Part shown: positions 1 to 7,531 of the stretch, one piece after another
How the letters are laid out: each line of letters begins with the position of its first letter
Position numbering within the stretch: position 1 is the stretch's first letter
Assembly: GCA_023457935.1 (NCBI GenBank)
Contig: JAEXBA010000005.1
Location: 1-13,207, forward strand
DNA length: 13,207 nucleotides
From: Bacteroidota bacterium
GTDB taxonomy: Bacteria; Bacteroidota; Bacteroidia; Flavobacteriales; Weeksellaceae
Direction: 5' to 3'
Program-made: the position numbers and the translations under genes
The notes under the pieces: generated by a model
The model's database searches: none
The model's input: the letters and a program-made list of their open reading frames with translations, nothing else
What the model was told of the DNA's origin: nothing

Positions 1-72
1 ACGTTGATAGGATACAGGTGTAAAGTTGGTAACAGCATAGCCGAGTATTACTAATTACCCGTAGATTTATAG
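1..72 (+). rRNA. rrl: 23S ribosomal RNA, 3' end (partial)
   Basis: The first bases match the conserved end of domain VI of bacterial 23S rRNA. The ACGTTGATAGG stretch, the ACAGGTGTAAAG segment and the CCGAGTATTACTAATTACCCG segment line up with the last ~100 nt of the E. coli molecule (GTTGATAGGC, then GGTACTAATGAACCG). The gene enters from the left edge, so only the tail is present. The exact 3' end is estimated by counting about 20 nt past ACTAAT and could be off by several bases. The 5S gene follows about 120 nt downstream on the same strand, as usual in an rRNA operon. Confidence 0.9.
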
Positions 73-130
73 CCTGATGCAGGCACTCTTTAGCCAAGGT
101 TTACTCTTTGTGAAAGTTTTTATCGAATAA

Positions 131-189
131 GCAGTATGCTTTAAGCAGTAAGCAGTAAGCTTACGGCCTATCGCCTACAGCATAAAGCC

Positions 190-193
<4 letters not shown>
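131..193. repeat. Array of nine degenerate 7-nt repeats in the 23S-5S spacer
   Basis: Read in steps of seven from base 131, every unit begins with GC: GCAGTAT, GCTTTAA, GCAGTAA, GCAGTAA, GCTTACG, GCCTATC, GCCTACA, GCATAAA, GCCTTTA. The phase holds for 63 bases, and the last unit runs into the 5' end of 5S rRNA. The other positions drift but stay A/T/C-rich and non-random. Function is unknown. It could be a decayed tandem repeat or a phased element related to rRNA processing or DNA bending. Confidence 0.75.
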
Positions 194-300
<107 letters not shown>

Positions 301-305
301 TTTTC

Positions 306-339
306 AAATCCTTCATTCGAAAGAGTGAAGGATTTTTTT
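306..339 (+). terminator. Rho-independent terminator of the rRNA operon
   Basis: A 13-bp stem (306-318 with 323-335, one G-T pair) is closed by a GAAA tetraloop (319-322) and followed by a run of T to 339. It lies a few bases after the 5S gene. The position, the GNRA-type loop and the T-tract make it a strong terminator. Confidence 0.92.
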
Positions 340-440
340 CGTTATATACTTCAGTGGAAGATTTATCCCGTTGAGAATAATTCTGCTTAATATTAACGAA
401 GGTTAATACGCTTCTTTTTACAGCAATAACAAAAGAGTTT

Positions 441-447
441 TATTTTG
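441..447 (+). promoter_or_regulatory. Possible -7 element for the phosphatase gene
   Basis: TATTTTGC lies ten bases before the ATG. It is one base short of the Bacteroidetes TAnnTTTG consensus, and a T-rich stretch at 415-419, about 20 nt upstream, could be a degenerate -33 box. The match is imperfect and the leader would be very short, so the call is weak. Confidence 0.3.
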
Positions 448-457
448 CAAAAAATTC

Positions 458-1444
458 ATGATGAAACACCTATTGCATTCTTTTTTATTCGTTTTTAGTA
501 TTTTCTTCGCCACTTCTGTTTCTGCACAGGAATATTATGAACCACCGGTTAACAGCGACCTGAAAAAGTATGAAGTAAAAGATGCACTGAATTTCCTTGT
601 TGTTGGCGACTGGGGAAGAAACGGTGAATTTCATCAGAAGCCTGTTGCCAATCAAATGAATATTGCCTCCAAAACTATCGGCGCTGATTTCGTAGTTTCT
701 GTTGGCGATAACTTTTATCCTAACGGTGTGATGAGTGTTCAGGATCCGCAGTGGAAACAGTCGTTTGAAGATATTTATTCCCAGTACGATCTGAATCTTC
801 CCTGGTATGTTGCCTTGGGAAATCATGATTATTACGGAAATTATCAGGCCCAGATTGATTATTCCAAAATCAGCAGAAGATGGTATATGCCTTCAACTTA
901 TTATTCTGCAACTTTAAAACTTCCGGAAAAAAAAGGAAAAGTTCTTTTGGTGGTGATTGATACCAACCCTTTCGTATCGAAGTATACCGACTATAAAGGA
1001 ATGATCGGTGAAAATGTAAAGAAGCAGGATACCGGCGCACAACTACGGTGGCTGGAAAACGAACTGTCCAACAAATCCAAAGAAATCAAGTGGGTGATTG
1101 TCGTTGGTCACCATCCGCTTTATTCGGGAGGAATACGTAAAACGGCACAGGAAACTGAGGATATCCGTAAGGTTTTTGAACCGATTTTCCAGAAATATAA
1201 GGTTGATGCCTATCTTACAGGTCATGAGCATGACTTACAGGTAATTCAGCCGAAGGGAATGCACACCGTTCAGTTTATTTCCGGAGCCGGAAGTGCCATA
1301 CGCCCTTCGGGTGAGCGCGAAGGAACCAAGTTTGCTGTTTCCGACGGTGGTTTTATGAGTTTCTCGCTGACGGAGAAGGAAATGGCCGTACAGGTTATTA
1401 ACGGAAAAGGCGCTGTTCTTTATCATCAGACCTTCAGAAAGTAA
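458..1444 (+). CDS. Secreted metallophosphoesterase, purple acid phosphatase (TRAP/ACP5) type
   Basis: The 328-residue product has an N-terminal signal peptide (hydrophobic core about residues 4-18; likely cleavage SVSA|QE after residue 23), so it should be exported to the periplasm or beyond. The metallophosphoesterase motifs occur in family order: GDWG (Asp51), GDNFY (Asp84, Tyr87), GNHD (Asn122), VGHHP (His218) and GHEHD (His256, His258). These correspond to the seven dinuclear-metal ligands of mammalian purple acid phosphatases, including the Tyr that binds Fe(III). The expected reaction is phosphomonoester hydrolysis; the substrate cannot be told. The length suits the small single-domain class. 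Two ATGs are in tandem (458 and 461) and either could start the gene. It stands alone after the rRNA operon and converges on the Omp85 gene, with a structured element between them. Confidence 0.9.
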   Translation: MMKHLLHSFLFVFSIFFATSVSAQEYYEPPVNSDLKKYEVKDALNFLVVGDWGRNGEFHQKPVANQMNIASKTIGADFVVSVGDNFYPNGVMSVQDPQWKQSFEDIYSQYDLNLPWYVALGNHDYYGNYQAQIDYSKISRRWYMPSTYYSATLKLPEKKGKVLLVVIDTNPFVSKYTDYKGMIGENVKKQDTGAQLRWLENELSNKSKEIKWVIVVGHHPLYSGGIRKTAQETEDIRKVFEPIFQKYKVDAYLTGHEHDLQVIQPKGMHTVQFISGAGSAIRPSGEREGTKFAVSDGGFMSFSLTEKEMAVQVINGKGAVLYHQTFRK

Positions 1445-1483
1445 TCTGCATTTAAACTTGGTTAAGTATTACCTCTTTTCAAC

Positions 1484-1559
1484 CTAGCCGCGATGGAAGC
1501 GGCATCCTTTTGTGATGAGCAGCGCGAAGAGCAAAAGATACAGTGGACAGCGGGACCGG
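1484..1559. ncRNA. Structured intergenic element resembling the Flavo-1 RNA motif
   Basis: This element sits between two convergent genes. On the + strand it has a 5-bp hairpin GCCGC (1487-1491) / GCGGC (1499-1503) around the loop GATGGAA. A second hairpin CCTTTTG (1506-1512) / CAAAAG (1532-1537) follows, then the stretch CAGTGGACAGCGGGACC. The order AGCC..GATGGAAGCGGCATCC-TTTTG-loop-CAAAAGATA-CAG.GGACAGCGGGA is one I recognise as recurrent between genes of Flavobacteriia, and it resembles the published Flavo-1 RNA motif. That name is from memory and unchecked. Its function in the family is unknown. Here it might act as a 3' processing or termination structure for either neighbour. If it is Flavo-1, the + strand is the likely sense strand. 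Confidence 0.55.
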
Positions 1560-1598
1560 ATTTTCAGGACAAATAGAAATCTTGATGCTCCTGAACCG

Positions 1599-3203
1599 TC
1601 AGAATCTTGTTAAAATTCCCCAATGGATTTTTGTATCACCGAATCTGATCACATTACCGAATTCGCTTCCGTTGGAAATCTGGAAACTCATGAGCCCGAT
1701 TGGCAGAAAGAAGTTGAAACCGAGCCCAAAACTGTACATTTTTGGCTTTAAACCGAGCGTTTTGCTGTTGAGCTGCCCGTACTGTAAAAAGACATCGAAA
1801 AACGCCTGATTGCTGACGAGATAACGGTATTCGGCATTCCCATAGTAGTAAAAATCTGCAAAAAGCGAATTCTCGTTGAATCCTCGCATGGAATTCCAGC
1901 CGCCAAACCTCAGAAGTTCGTTTACCGTAAATTCGTTTTTGGAGTTCATCAGCGCTGATTCTCCTTTAAGATTAAGCCAGTGATTGCCCGATATATGGAA
2001 ATTGCGTTCGCCAAAAAGGAAAAACCGAGTCTGGCTGGCCGTAATTTCTTCTTTTGAATAATGGGTTGAAATCAAGTCGGCTTCTGCGCGCAGACGTGTT
2101 CTGTAGAGGAACAACTCAATATCTGTCGGTTCCGAATAGTCGTACCAAACACCAATTCCTTTTTTGCTGTAATCTTTGCCCTGAACATAGAGCGAATCCA
2201 TCACGGTTGATGTTTCAAACGTTCCGCGGAAACCGATTTTCTGGCGGTTGCTGATGTGATAATACGCCGCCGGCTGCATTTTGACATTGGCAAAAGTTGA
2301 ATCCTGACGGTAGATATTAATGTTGATGTTGGTGCCGACGTTGGATTTGAACAGATACGGAATATCGGTATGCATGTCGAAAGTCTGGCCTTTGTCCGGA
2401 TTTCGCTGCCAGTAGAGTCCGATGCTTTCAAAACCGTTGAACATGTTCCGGAACTGCAGGTTTAAGGTTCCGTTGAAGGTGAATTTTTCTGATTTATCGT
2501 TTCCAAAGCCAATGATGCCGTCAAACGTATTCACTTTTTTCTTCTGCATAAACAGATAAATACTGGTTGAATCTTTCGTGAAGAGCGTTTGTGGCGGCCT
2601 TTCCAGTGAAATGTACTGATGGTTCTGCAGACTTTGGTTGATGGCTACAAGGTTTTTTTCATCATACGTTTTACCGCGGTATTCCTTTTCAAGGTTTTTA
2701 ATAAACCTTTTCGGAACCTTTTCATAACCTTTTACAACAAAGCCGTCAATTTTTCTTTTGCGGTCTTCTACAACGCCGATCTGAACGACTGGAATTCCAT
2801 CTTTCATTCCGCTGTATGTGGATGTTACACGGCTGAATGCAAATCCTTTTTCAATGTATTTTCTGTTGATTTCTCTTTTTAGTGAATCCAGATTTTTTGT
2901 GAAGAATTCCGGCGATGTTTTCATTGCTTTTGATAGAGAATCCGGCATTTTAACGTGCGCTTCATTGAAGTTTTTTCCCTTGTCGAAATAGATTTCGGTC
3001 TTTTCACCGTTTTTTCGTACTTCCTTCAGTTCTGTAAAATAGTAGCTGTTCTGCGTGAGTGAATCCAGGAATTTAACAGCCGAAACAGAATCCTTTCTGA
3101 TGTACTGCTTCTGATTCTGAACGTCAATAAGTACAAATTCTTTCTGCTGTGCATTGAACAGAACACCCAGAAGCAAAAGAATTATTTTAAGGAAACTTTT
3201 CAA
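1599..3203 (-). CDS. Omp85-family outer-membrane beta-barrel protein with POTRA domains (TamA/ShlB-like)
   Basis: The 534-residue product has a short signal peptide (charged start, hydrophobic core about 6-16, likely cleavage after FNA at residue 18). About residues 80-225 look like two POTRA-type modules. After that come alternating amphipathic strands of a 16-strand-type barrel. The Omp85 hallmark is visible: LRFGGWNSMRGF around 431-442 with the conserved RGF, and the chain ends in a C-terminal Phe as barrel proteins do. Omp85 proteins insert or export proteins or lipids at the outer membrane. At this size it is too small for BamA (usually five POTRAs) and closer to TamA/two-partner-secretion types; its substrate is unknown. 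The start codon is TTG two codons after an in-frame TGA, and the next Met is about residue 86, so only TTG keeps the signal peptide. It is the last gene of the minus-strand cluster, 36 nt after the SDR gene. Confidence 0.85.
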   Translation of the reverse strand: MKSFLKIILLLLGVLFNAQQKEFVLIDVQNQKQYIRKDSVSAVKFLDSLTQNSYYFTELKEVRKNGEKTEIYFDKGKNFNEAHVKMPDSLSKAMKTSPEFFTKNLDSLKREINRKYIEKGFAFSRVTSTYSGMKDGIPVVQIGVVEDRKRKIDGFVVKGYEKVPKRFIKNLEKEYRGKTYDEKNLVAINQSLQNHQYISLERPPQTLFTKDSTSIYLFMQKKKVNTFDGIIGFGNDKSEKFTFNGTLNLQFRNMFNGFESIGLYWQRNPDKGQTFDMHTDIPYLFKSNVGTNININIYRQDSTFANVKMQPAAYYHISNRQKIGFRGTFETSTVMDSLYVQGKDYSKKGIGVWYDYSEPTDIELFLYRTRLRAEADLISTHYSKEEITASQTRFFLFGERNFHISGNHWLNLKGESALMNSKNEFTVNELLRFGGWNSMRGFNENSLFADFYYYGNAEYRYLVSNQAFFDVFLQYGQLNSKTLGLKPKMYSFGLGFNFFLPIGLMSFQISNGSEFGNVIRFGDTKIHWGILTRF

Positions 3204-3239
3204 AAATCAACCGTTTCAGTACTTAGTGTTGAACTGAAA

Positions 3240-4034
3240 TCAGTCCATTTTATTATATTTCCGCATCAGGTTTTCGTAAACATTCTGTGGGAGAATCCAT
3301 TTCAGCGGAACACCGATTTTCTGTCCGAATTTTCCGAAATAATAGTGCGCTTTCCATTTTTTCTTTGTTAAAAGCATGTCAATGTATTTCGCGACTTCTT
3401 CAGGCTCAGTTCCTTCGTCTACGTGTGCGTTCATTACCTGATAAATTCTGTCGTAAATCTTCCTGTAAGGTTCTGAAACTTCTGCATGAACACGCCCTTC
3501 CGCAATATTGGTTTTGATATCGCCCAAATGCAGCGAACACACTTCCACATTCCACTGGGAAACTTCGTAGCGCATCGCTTCCGTCACTTTATCCAGAGCC
3601 GATTTTGATGCGGAATAAAACCCGCGGAACGGCAAACCCATTTCACTTCCGATACTTGAAATGTTGATGATTTTGCCCTGTTTCTGTGCTCGCATAGAAG
3701 GCATTACAGCGGTCATCATCTGCACAGCGCCAATCAGATTTAAACTGAAGAGCTGCTCAATATTTTCTTTGGTTGAATCTTCCACAGCGCCAACCATTCC
3801 CATTCCGGCATTATTGATCAGAATGTCGATCCGGTTTTCTTTTTCAAGAATTTCTCGGACAGCGTTATCAATCTGAGCTTTATCGGTAATATCGGTCGGA
3901 ATCGTTGTGAAGTATTGATTTCCGACATTTTTCCGGCTTAAACCGTAGACTTTATCGCCTTTTTTACCGAAATATTCTGCCAGTGCAAAGCCGATTCCGG
4001 TTGAAGTTCCTGTTATGATGATTACTTTTTTCAA
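3240..4034 (-). CDS. Short-chain dehydrogenase/reductase (SDR) family oxidoreductase
   Basis: The 264-residue product is a classical SDR. It has the nucleotide-binding motif TGTSTGIG (residues 8-15), an acidic-adenine-site region DIT near 48-50, the NNAG motif (74-77), a catalytic Ser in INISS (about 126-127) and the YSASK catalytic pair (Tyr140, Lys144). Arg34 after the second beta strand suggests NADP(H) preference, which is inference. No signal peptide is seen, so it is cytoplasmic. Substrate is unknown. The start is TTG (TTG AAA AAA GTA); upstream in the same frame the only codons before the aroA stop are ATT, AAA, GCA and AAC, so no ATG is available. It follows aroA by 12 nt in the same reading frame and precedes the Omp85 gene. 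Confidence 0.88.
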   Translation of the reverse strand: MKKVIIITGTSTGIGFALAEYFGKKGDKVYGLSRKNVGNQYFTTIPTDITDKAQIDNAVREILEKENRIDILINNAGMGMVGAVEDSTKENIEQLFSLNLIGAVQMMTAVMPSMRAQKQGKIINISSIGSEMGLPFRGFYSASKSALDKVTEAMRYEVSQWNVEVCSLHLGDIKTNIAEGRVHAEVSEPYRKIYDRIYQVMNAHVDEGTEPEEVAKYIDMLLTKKKWKAHYYFGKFGQKIGVPLKWILPQNVYENLMRKYNKMD

Positions 4035-4046
4035 GTTTGCTTTAAT

Positions 4047-5267
4047 TTATTGTAAAACGCTTTTCAGATCTTCCCAGAATTTGGGATAAGATTTCTCGAC
4101 CACTGCCGGATTTTCAATTTCAATGTCCTGTATCAGACAATAGGGCGCAAAACTCATCGCCATGCGGTGATCGTTATAGGTCTGTATTAAGATGTTTTCC
4201 TGCGGTTCAAAATAACGCACCGACTGAATGGAATCTGAAGTGATTTCCGTTTCACAGCCGATTTTCAGCAGTTCGTTTTTTAATGCCTGAAGCCGGTCGG
4301 TTTCCTTTACTTTCAGAGTGGCCAGTCCGGTAATATAAAAGGGTATTTTCAGTGCTGCTGCGGTGACGCACACGGTTTGTGCAATGTCCGGGCAGTCGTT
4401 CATGTCCAGATTTACGCTTTCCGGATACGCGAATATCTCCGGAAAAATTGAGATTTCATGTTCCTGAATATCTGTAACTGTGTTCACTCCAAAATTATCC
4501 CAGTAAATTTCCTTGATCCGTGAATCGCCCTGTACAGAACGGTTATTAAAGCTTTTCAGACAGATGTTTTTTCTCCCAATTGCTGCCAGTGCGTAGTAGT
4601 AAGAAGCCGACGACCAGTCGCTTTCCACTTCAAAAAAGAAAATACTTGAATAGCTGTCTGTAAAAGGTTTTGGACGTATCTGCACAGTGTTGTTTTCAAA
4701 ACTAACTTCAATTCCCGCTCTTTCCAATGTGTTCACGGTCATTTCAAGGTAAGGTCGCGACGTAATTTCGCCCGTAATTTCAAGATGAAGTCCGTTTGGC
4801 AGTTTAGCGCCAATCAGCAACAGTGCAGAAATGAACTGGCTTGAAACATTTCCGGGAATACTTACATTGCTTTTCACAAGCTGTTTACCTGTGATTTTCA
4901 GCGGTGGAAATCCTTCATTTTCAAGACACTCTATTTCCGCTCCAAGGTTTCGAAGTGATTCAACCAGAAAATGAATTGGCCGCTGCTGCATTCTCTCCGA
5001 ACCTGTAAGTATTACGGTTTTGTCGGGCTGAATAGCATAATAGGCCGTGAGGAAACGCATAGCGGTTCCGGCATGATGAATGTTGATGATTTCCTCGTCT
5101 GAATTCAGTGCGTTTTGGAGCAGCGCTGTGTCTTCGGAATCACTCAGATTGTCCATCTTAATGTTCTTAAAAAGCGCATTCAAAATCAGCAAACGGTTCG
5201 AAATACTCTTCGAACCGCAGATTTGTATGGTTTTATTCGCAACTAATTCGGATTTCTTTAACAGCAT
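4047..5267 (-). CDS. aroA: 3-phosphoshikimate 1-carboxyvinyltransferase (EPSP synthase)
   Basis: This enzyme condenses shikimate-3-phosphate with phosphoenolpyruvate, the sixth step of the shikimate pathway to chorismate and aromatic amino acids, in the cytoplasm. Counting from the chosen start (406 residues), the family motifs are in order: GSKSISNR (18-25), HAGTAMR (65-71), RP (96-97), SSQF (142-145), DWSSASYY (217-224), D(M)NDCPD with the general-base Asp (294), KETDR (321-325) and DHRMAM (366-371). All core substrate-binding residues appear intact. An upstream ATG at 5294 adds nine residues (MYQNIERRG). I chose 5267 because a GGAG-type site lies four bases before it and homologues I recall begin near this point; this is a judgement. 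It lies between the MazG-like gene and the SDR gene in a tight minus-strand cluster. Confidence 0.93.
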   Translation of the reverse strand: MLLKKSELVANKTIQICGSKSISNRLLILNALFKNIKMDNLSDSEDTALLQNALNSDEEIINIHHAGTAMRFLTAYYAIQPDKTVILTGSERMQQRPIHFLVESLRNLGAEIECLENEGFPPLKITGKQLVKSNVSIPGNVSSQFISALLLIGAKLPNGLHLEITGEITSRPYLEMTVNTLERAGIEVSFENNTVQIRPKPFTDSYSSIFFFEVESDWSSASYYYALAAIGRKNICLKSFNNRSVQGDSRIKEIYWDNFGVNTVTDIQEHEISIFPEIFAYPESVNLDMNDCPDIAQTVCVTAAALKIPFYITGLATLKVKETDRLQALKNELLKIGCETEITSDSIQSVRYFEPQENILIQTYNDHRMAMSFAPYCLIQDIEIENPAVVEKSYPKFWEDLKSVLQ

Positions 5268-5302
5268 TCCTCTCCGTTCAATATTTTGGTACATGGGAAT
5301 CT

Positions 5303-5638
5303 TCAGCGATTCTCTTTCAGTTTTTCGTTGTTCTGATGCCGGTCTTTGTCGCGCTCGGTTTTCAGTTTCATTTTGCGGTCAAAAGCAGACTGTAAATCGG
5401 TTCCGGTCTGGTTGGCCAGGCATAAAGTAACAAAAAGTACATCGGCCAGTTCTTCGCCCAGATCTTTTGTTTTATCGCTTTCCTTTTCACTCTGCTCGCC
5501 GTATCTTCTTGCGATAATTCTGCCCACTTCGCCAACTTCTTCCGTTAGAATGGCCATATTGGTAAGTTCGTTGAAATAACGGACTCCAACAGTATTGATC
5601 CATTCATCTACCTGATTCTGAAGCGTTTTTATTTCCAT
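5303..5638 (-). CDS. MazG-like nucleotide pyrophosphohydrolase
   Basis: The 111-residue protein is a small all-alpha NTP pyrophosphohydrolase. The metal-binding motifs are EEVGE (33-37) in one helix and EELAD (62-66, Glu/Asp) in a second, followed by a helix that typically packs in the dimer. Members hydrolyse (d)NTPs, often non-canonical ones, to NMP and pyrophosphate; the exact nucleotide is not readable here. The C-terminal 25 residues are rich in Lys, Asp, Glu and Asn and look disordered. The start is ATG. The gene sits 9 nt after the lipoprotein gene and 35 nt before the chosen aroA start (8 nt before the longer alternative), so it is probably cotranscribed with aroA. Confidence 0.87.
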   Translation of the reverse strand: MEIKTLQNQVDEWINTVGVRYFNELTNMAILTEEVGEVGRIIARRYGEQSEKESDKTKDLGEELADVLFVTLCLANQTGTDLQSAFDRKMKLKTERDKDRHQNNEKLKENR

Positions 5639-5647
5639 TAATTTAAA

Positions 5648-7051
5648 TTACTGGTAAGCACCCAAAGTTGGACTTGTTGTTCTAGCAATCTGTGCGATAT
5701 CAAGCGGAACAGAAGCTGCAACCGTTAAATCGCCTTTGGCTTTTGCAGGAGAATCACTTTTTACACGCAGATTCATTTCGTGGGTGTAATGTTTTTCGAA
5801 TTTTGGGTCCTGATTCTGCCATGATGAAACAATATTTGGATTAGAATCAAAGCTGAATCCGGCGCCGGAACTGTATTTCAACAGACTGTTCTGAATCTGA
5901 TAATCGAACTGCTGTCCGGAAACAGGATCAAATCTTACCGCATTTGGTGTGTAAGTGTACAAAATTGAGTTCCGTATGTTGAGCGTAAGGTCTCCAAATT
6001 CAGTCTGTCCGGAGCCGTTTTGCCATCTGTTTGTGGCGAAGAGCGCTTCACCGTCTCCCAGCGAATACTTTTCTCTCCAGTAATTGGCTAAGGTGGAATG
6101 AACAATGTTATAGTTGCCGCCCTTGAAGATTCCCAGATCTGCTTTCGCGCTGTTGTTCATTACAAGGTTTTCTGCATTAAGTGTTGCGTTTACTGCATGA
6201 ATACCGTACTCGTCAAAAGTGTGGATTATTGAATTCTTAATTGTGGCCGTGCTTTCTCTAAGATCTATTCCGCGAATTCCGCCAAAAACCCTGGCATAAT
6301 TCATATTCAGCGCAGATCCAGCTTCAAATAGCATGGAGTTCCAGTTTTTCGGTATCGTGTCGTAATATGTTTCGTTGCGGTCGCCACGCATAATTACTTC
6401 ATTTCCAAAACTTCCCATTACATTCAGTGTTGCGCCGTTCCTTACTTTCATGCCGCTATTTTTAAAGAAGTACACTTTAGTTCCCGGCATAATATCCAGA
6501 GTCGCGTTCTGGTCAAGGGTAAGGTCGCCGTATATAATTTTCACCTTATTGCTGTCCCAGACGTTGTTTCCGGTAAGAATATTAGGACTGGTAGAAGACT
6601 GTATGAAAAACTCAGCGTCCTGAACCACCGAAAACAGCGTAACATGCTGCGGGCCGGCTCCACTGGTAAACAGAATCCGGTCTTCTGCGATTGATTCGGT
6701 TCCGTGGGCGGTGGGCGCAATCTCGATAAATATGTACAGACTGTCATTTCTCCTCAGCGGAATATTTGTAAAGCTGTATCCGGACTTGCCGTCTACGTTT
6801 ATTCTGTAATTGGATGCTGCCCCAAAGCCCAGTTCGATCTTTGGAATCATTACATCCTTATCTTCCTGATTGTACACTTTCACTGCATAACTTTCGCTTC
6901 TCACCTGATGGTAAACGGTGTCACAAAACACTGTATCCTTCGAAAACCTGAGCAGCTGGCTTGGTTCTTCGAAAGAAATCTCATCTCTGTTACACGAAAG
7001 CATTGCTAGCGCAGTGCAGAATAAAGAGAACAGTATTATTTTAAGCTTCAT
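5648..7051 (-). CDS. Lipoprotein with right-handed parallel beta-helix domain
   Basis: The 467-residue product starts with a lipoprotein signal (MKLKIILFSLF.., lipobox AMLSC with Cys20), so it should be lipid-anchored in the envelope. Residues about 25-150 look like an Ig-like beta-sandwich (repeats of the type VYNQEDKDVMIPKIEL, RRNDSLYIFIEI). Residues about 160-400 consist of short regular strand-turn repeats with Asn/Gly turns (LTLDQNATLDIMPGTKVYF, ATIKNSIIH, ATLNAENLVMNNS), typical of a beta-helix. The C-terminal PTLGAYQ resembles the PDIGAYE end of beta-helix proteins with a choice-of-anchor domain. No catalytic residues are recognisable; a surface carbohydrate-binding or structural role is possible. 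The in-frame TTG at 7075 overlaps the promoter element, so the ATG at 7051 is the start. It is the first gene of the minus-strand cluster. Confidence 0.82.
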   Translation of the reverse strand: MKLKIILFSLFCTALAMLSCNRDEISFEEPSQLLRFSKDTVFCDTVYHQVRSESYAVKVYNQEDKDVMIPKIELGFGAASNYRINVDGKSGYSFTNIPLRRNDSLYIFIEIAPTAHGTESIAEDRILFTSGAGPQHVTLFSVVQDAEFFIQSSTSPNILTGNNVWDSNKVKIIYGDLTLDQNATLDIMPGTKVYFFKNSGMKVRNGATLNVMGSFGNEVIMRGDRNETYYDTIPKNWNSMLFEAGSALNMNYARVFGGIRGIDLRESTATIKNSIIHTFDEYGIHAVNATLNAENLVMNNSAKADLGIFKGGNYNIVHSTLANYWREKYSLGDGEALFATNRWQNGSGQTEFGDLTLNIRNSILYTYTPNAVRFDPVSGQQFDYQIQNSLLKYSSGAGFSFDSNPNIVSSWQNQDPKFEKHYTHEMNLRVKSDSPAKAKGDLTVAASVPLDIAQIARTTSPTLGAYQ

Positions 7052-7072
7052 TTTTCTGATAATTGAATGATT

Positions 7073-7080
7073 CAAATATA
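7073..7080 (-). promoter_or_regulatory. Promoter -7 element for the lipoprotein-mazG-aroA-SDR-Omp85 cluster
   Basis: On the minus strand TATATTTG is an exact match to TAnnTTTG, 21 nt before the ATG at 7051. I do not find a clear TTTG at -33, so only the -7 box is called. It is divergent from the rpmE2 promoter. Confidence 0.55.
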
Positions 7081-7146
7081 GGATTTTTTGCAGAAAATCT
7101 AATTGAGGTGGCGTTCACGTATTTGGTGAAAAAAAAGCGCGAAAAT

Positions 7147-7177
7147 TTTGAGTATCAAAAAAATATTCATACTTTTG
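7147..7177 (+). promoter_or_regulatory. Bacteroidetes-type promoter of rpmE2
   Basis: TTTG (7147-7150), a 19-nt spacer and TACTTTTG (7170-7177) give a perfect match to the sigma-ABfr consensus TTTG-N19-TAnnTTTG. Transcription should begin near 7184, leaving an AT-rich leader of about 72 nt before the L31 ATG. This is the best promoter in the window. Confidence 0.85.
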
Positions 7178-7256
7178 CAACCTAAAATTCAGCAGAGAAA
7201 GATCCATTACTTATTTCAACGCTAATTTTTTATAATTAATTTTAAAATAGGCAATT

Positions 7257-7508
7257 ATGAAAAACGGAATTCACCCTGAAAATTATAGACTTGTTGTTTT
7301 CAAAGATATGAGTAACGACGAGATGTTTCTTTGCAAATCTACAGCAGAAACTAAAGACACTATCGAGTACGAAGGAGAAACTTATCCATTGATCAAAATG
7401 GAAATCTCTTCTACTTCTCACCCTTTTTATACCGGTAAAGTGAAACTGGTTGACACTGCAGGTAGAGTAGACAAGTTCATGAACAAATACAAAAAATTCG
7501 CAAAATAA
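7257..7508 (+). CDS. rpmE2: 50S ribosomal protein L31, type B
   Basis: The 83-residue protein matches type B L31: it begins MKNGIHPENYRLVVFKDMS and carries the conserved EISSTSHPFYTGK and DTAGRVDKF stretches. L31 sits at the central protuberance of the large subunit and bridges to the small subunit. Type B is the zinc-independent form, and accordingly the CxxC zinc ligands of type A are absent (only one Cys). It has its own perfect promoter, a leader of about 72 nt and its own terminator, so it is a monocistronic unit. No Zur-like operator is evident to me. The leader could hold an autoregulatory site, but I see no defined structure. Confidence 0.96.
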   Translation: MKNGIHPENYRLVVFKDMSNDEMFLCKSTAETKDTIEYEGETYPLIKMEISSTSHPFYTGKVKLVDTAGRVDKFMNKYKKFAK

Positions 7509-7531
7509 TTTTGCAGGTTTATTGATAAATT

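Noticed and set aside
485..826. Minus-strand ORF inside the phosphatase gene
   Set aside because: It is fully antisense to a gene with all metal-ligand motifs and has no signal peptide, domain or promoter.
5268..5294. Longer aroA start (ATG at 5294)
   Set aside because: It adds nine residues not typical of the family, while the ATG at 5267 has a GGAG-type site at suitable spacing. It is not excluded.
5080..5430. Plus-strand ORF across aroA and the MazG-like gene
   Set aside because: It is antisense to two well-supported genes, spans their junction and shows no recognisable motif.
7052..7075. Lipoprotein start at TTG 7075
   Set aside because: The TTG is part of the exact TATATTTG promoter box; the ATG at 7051 gives a clean lipoprotein signal.
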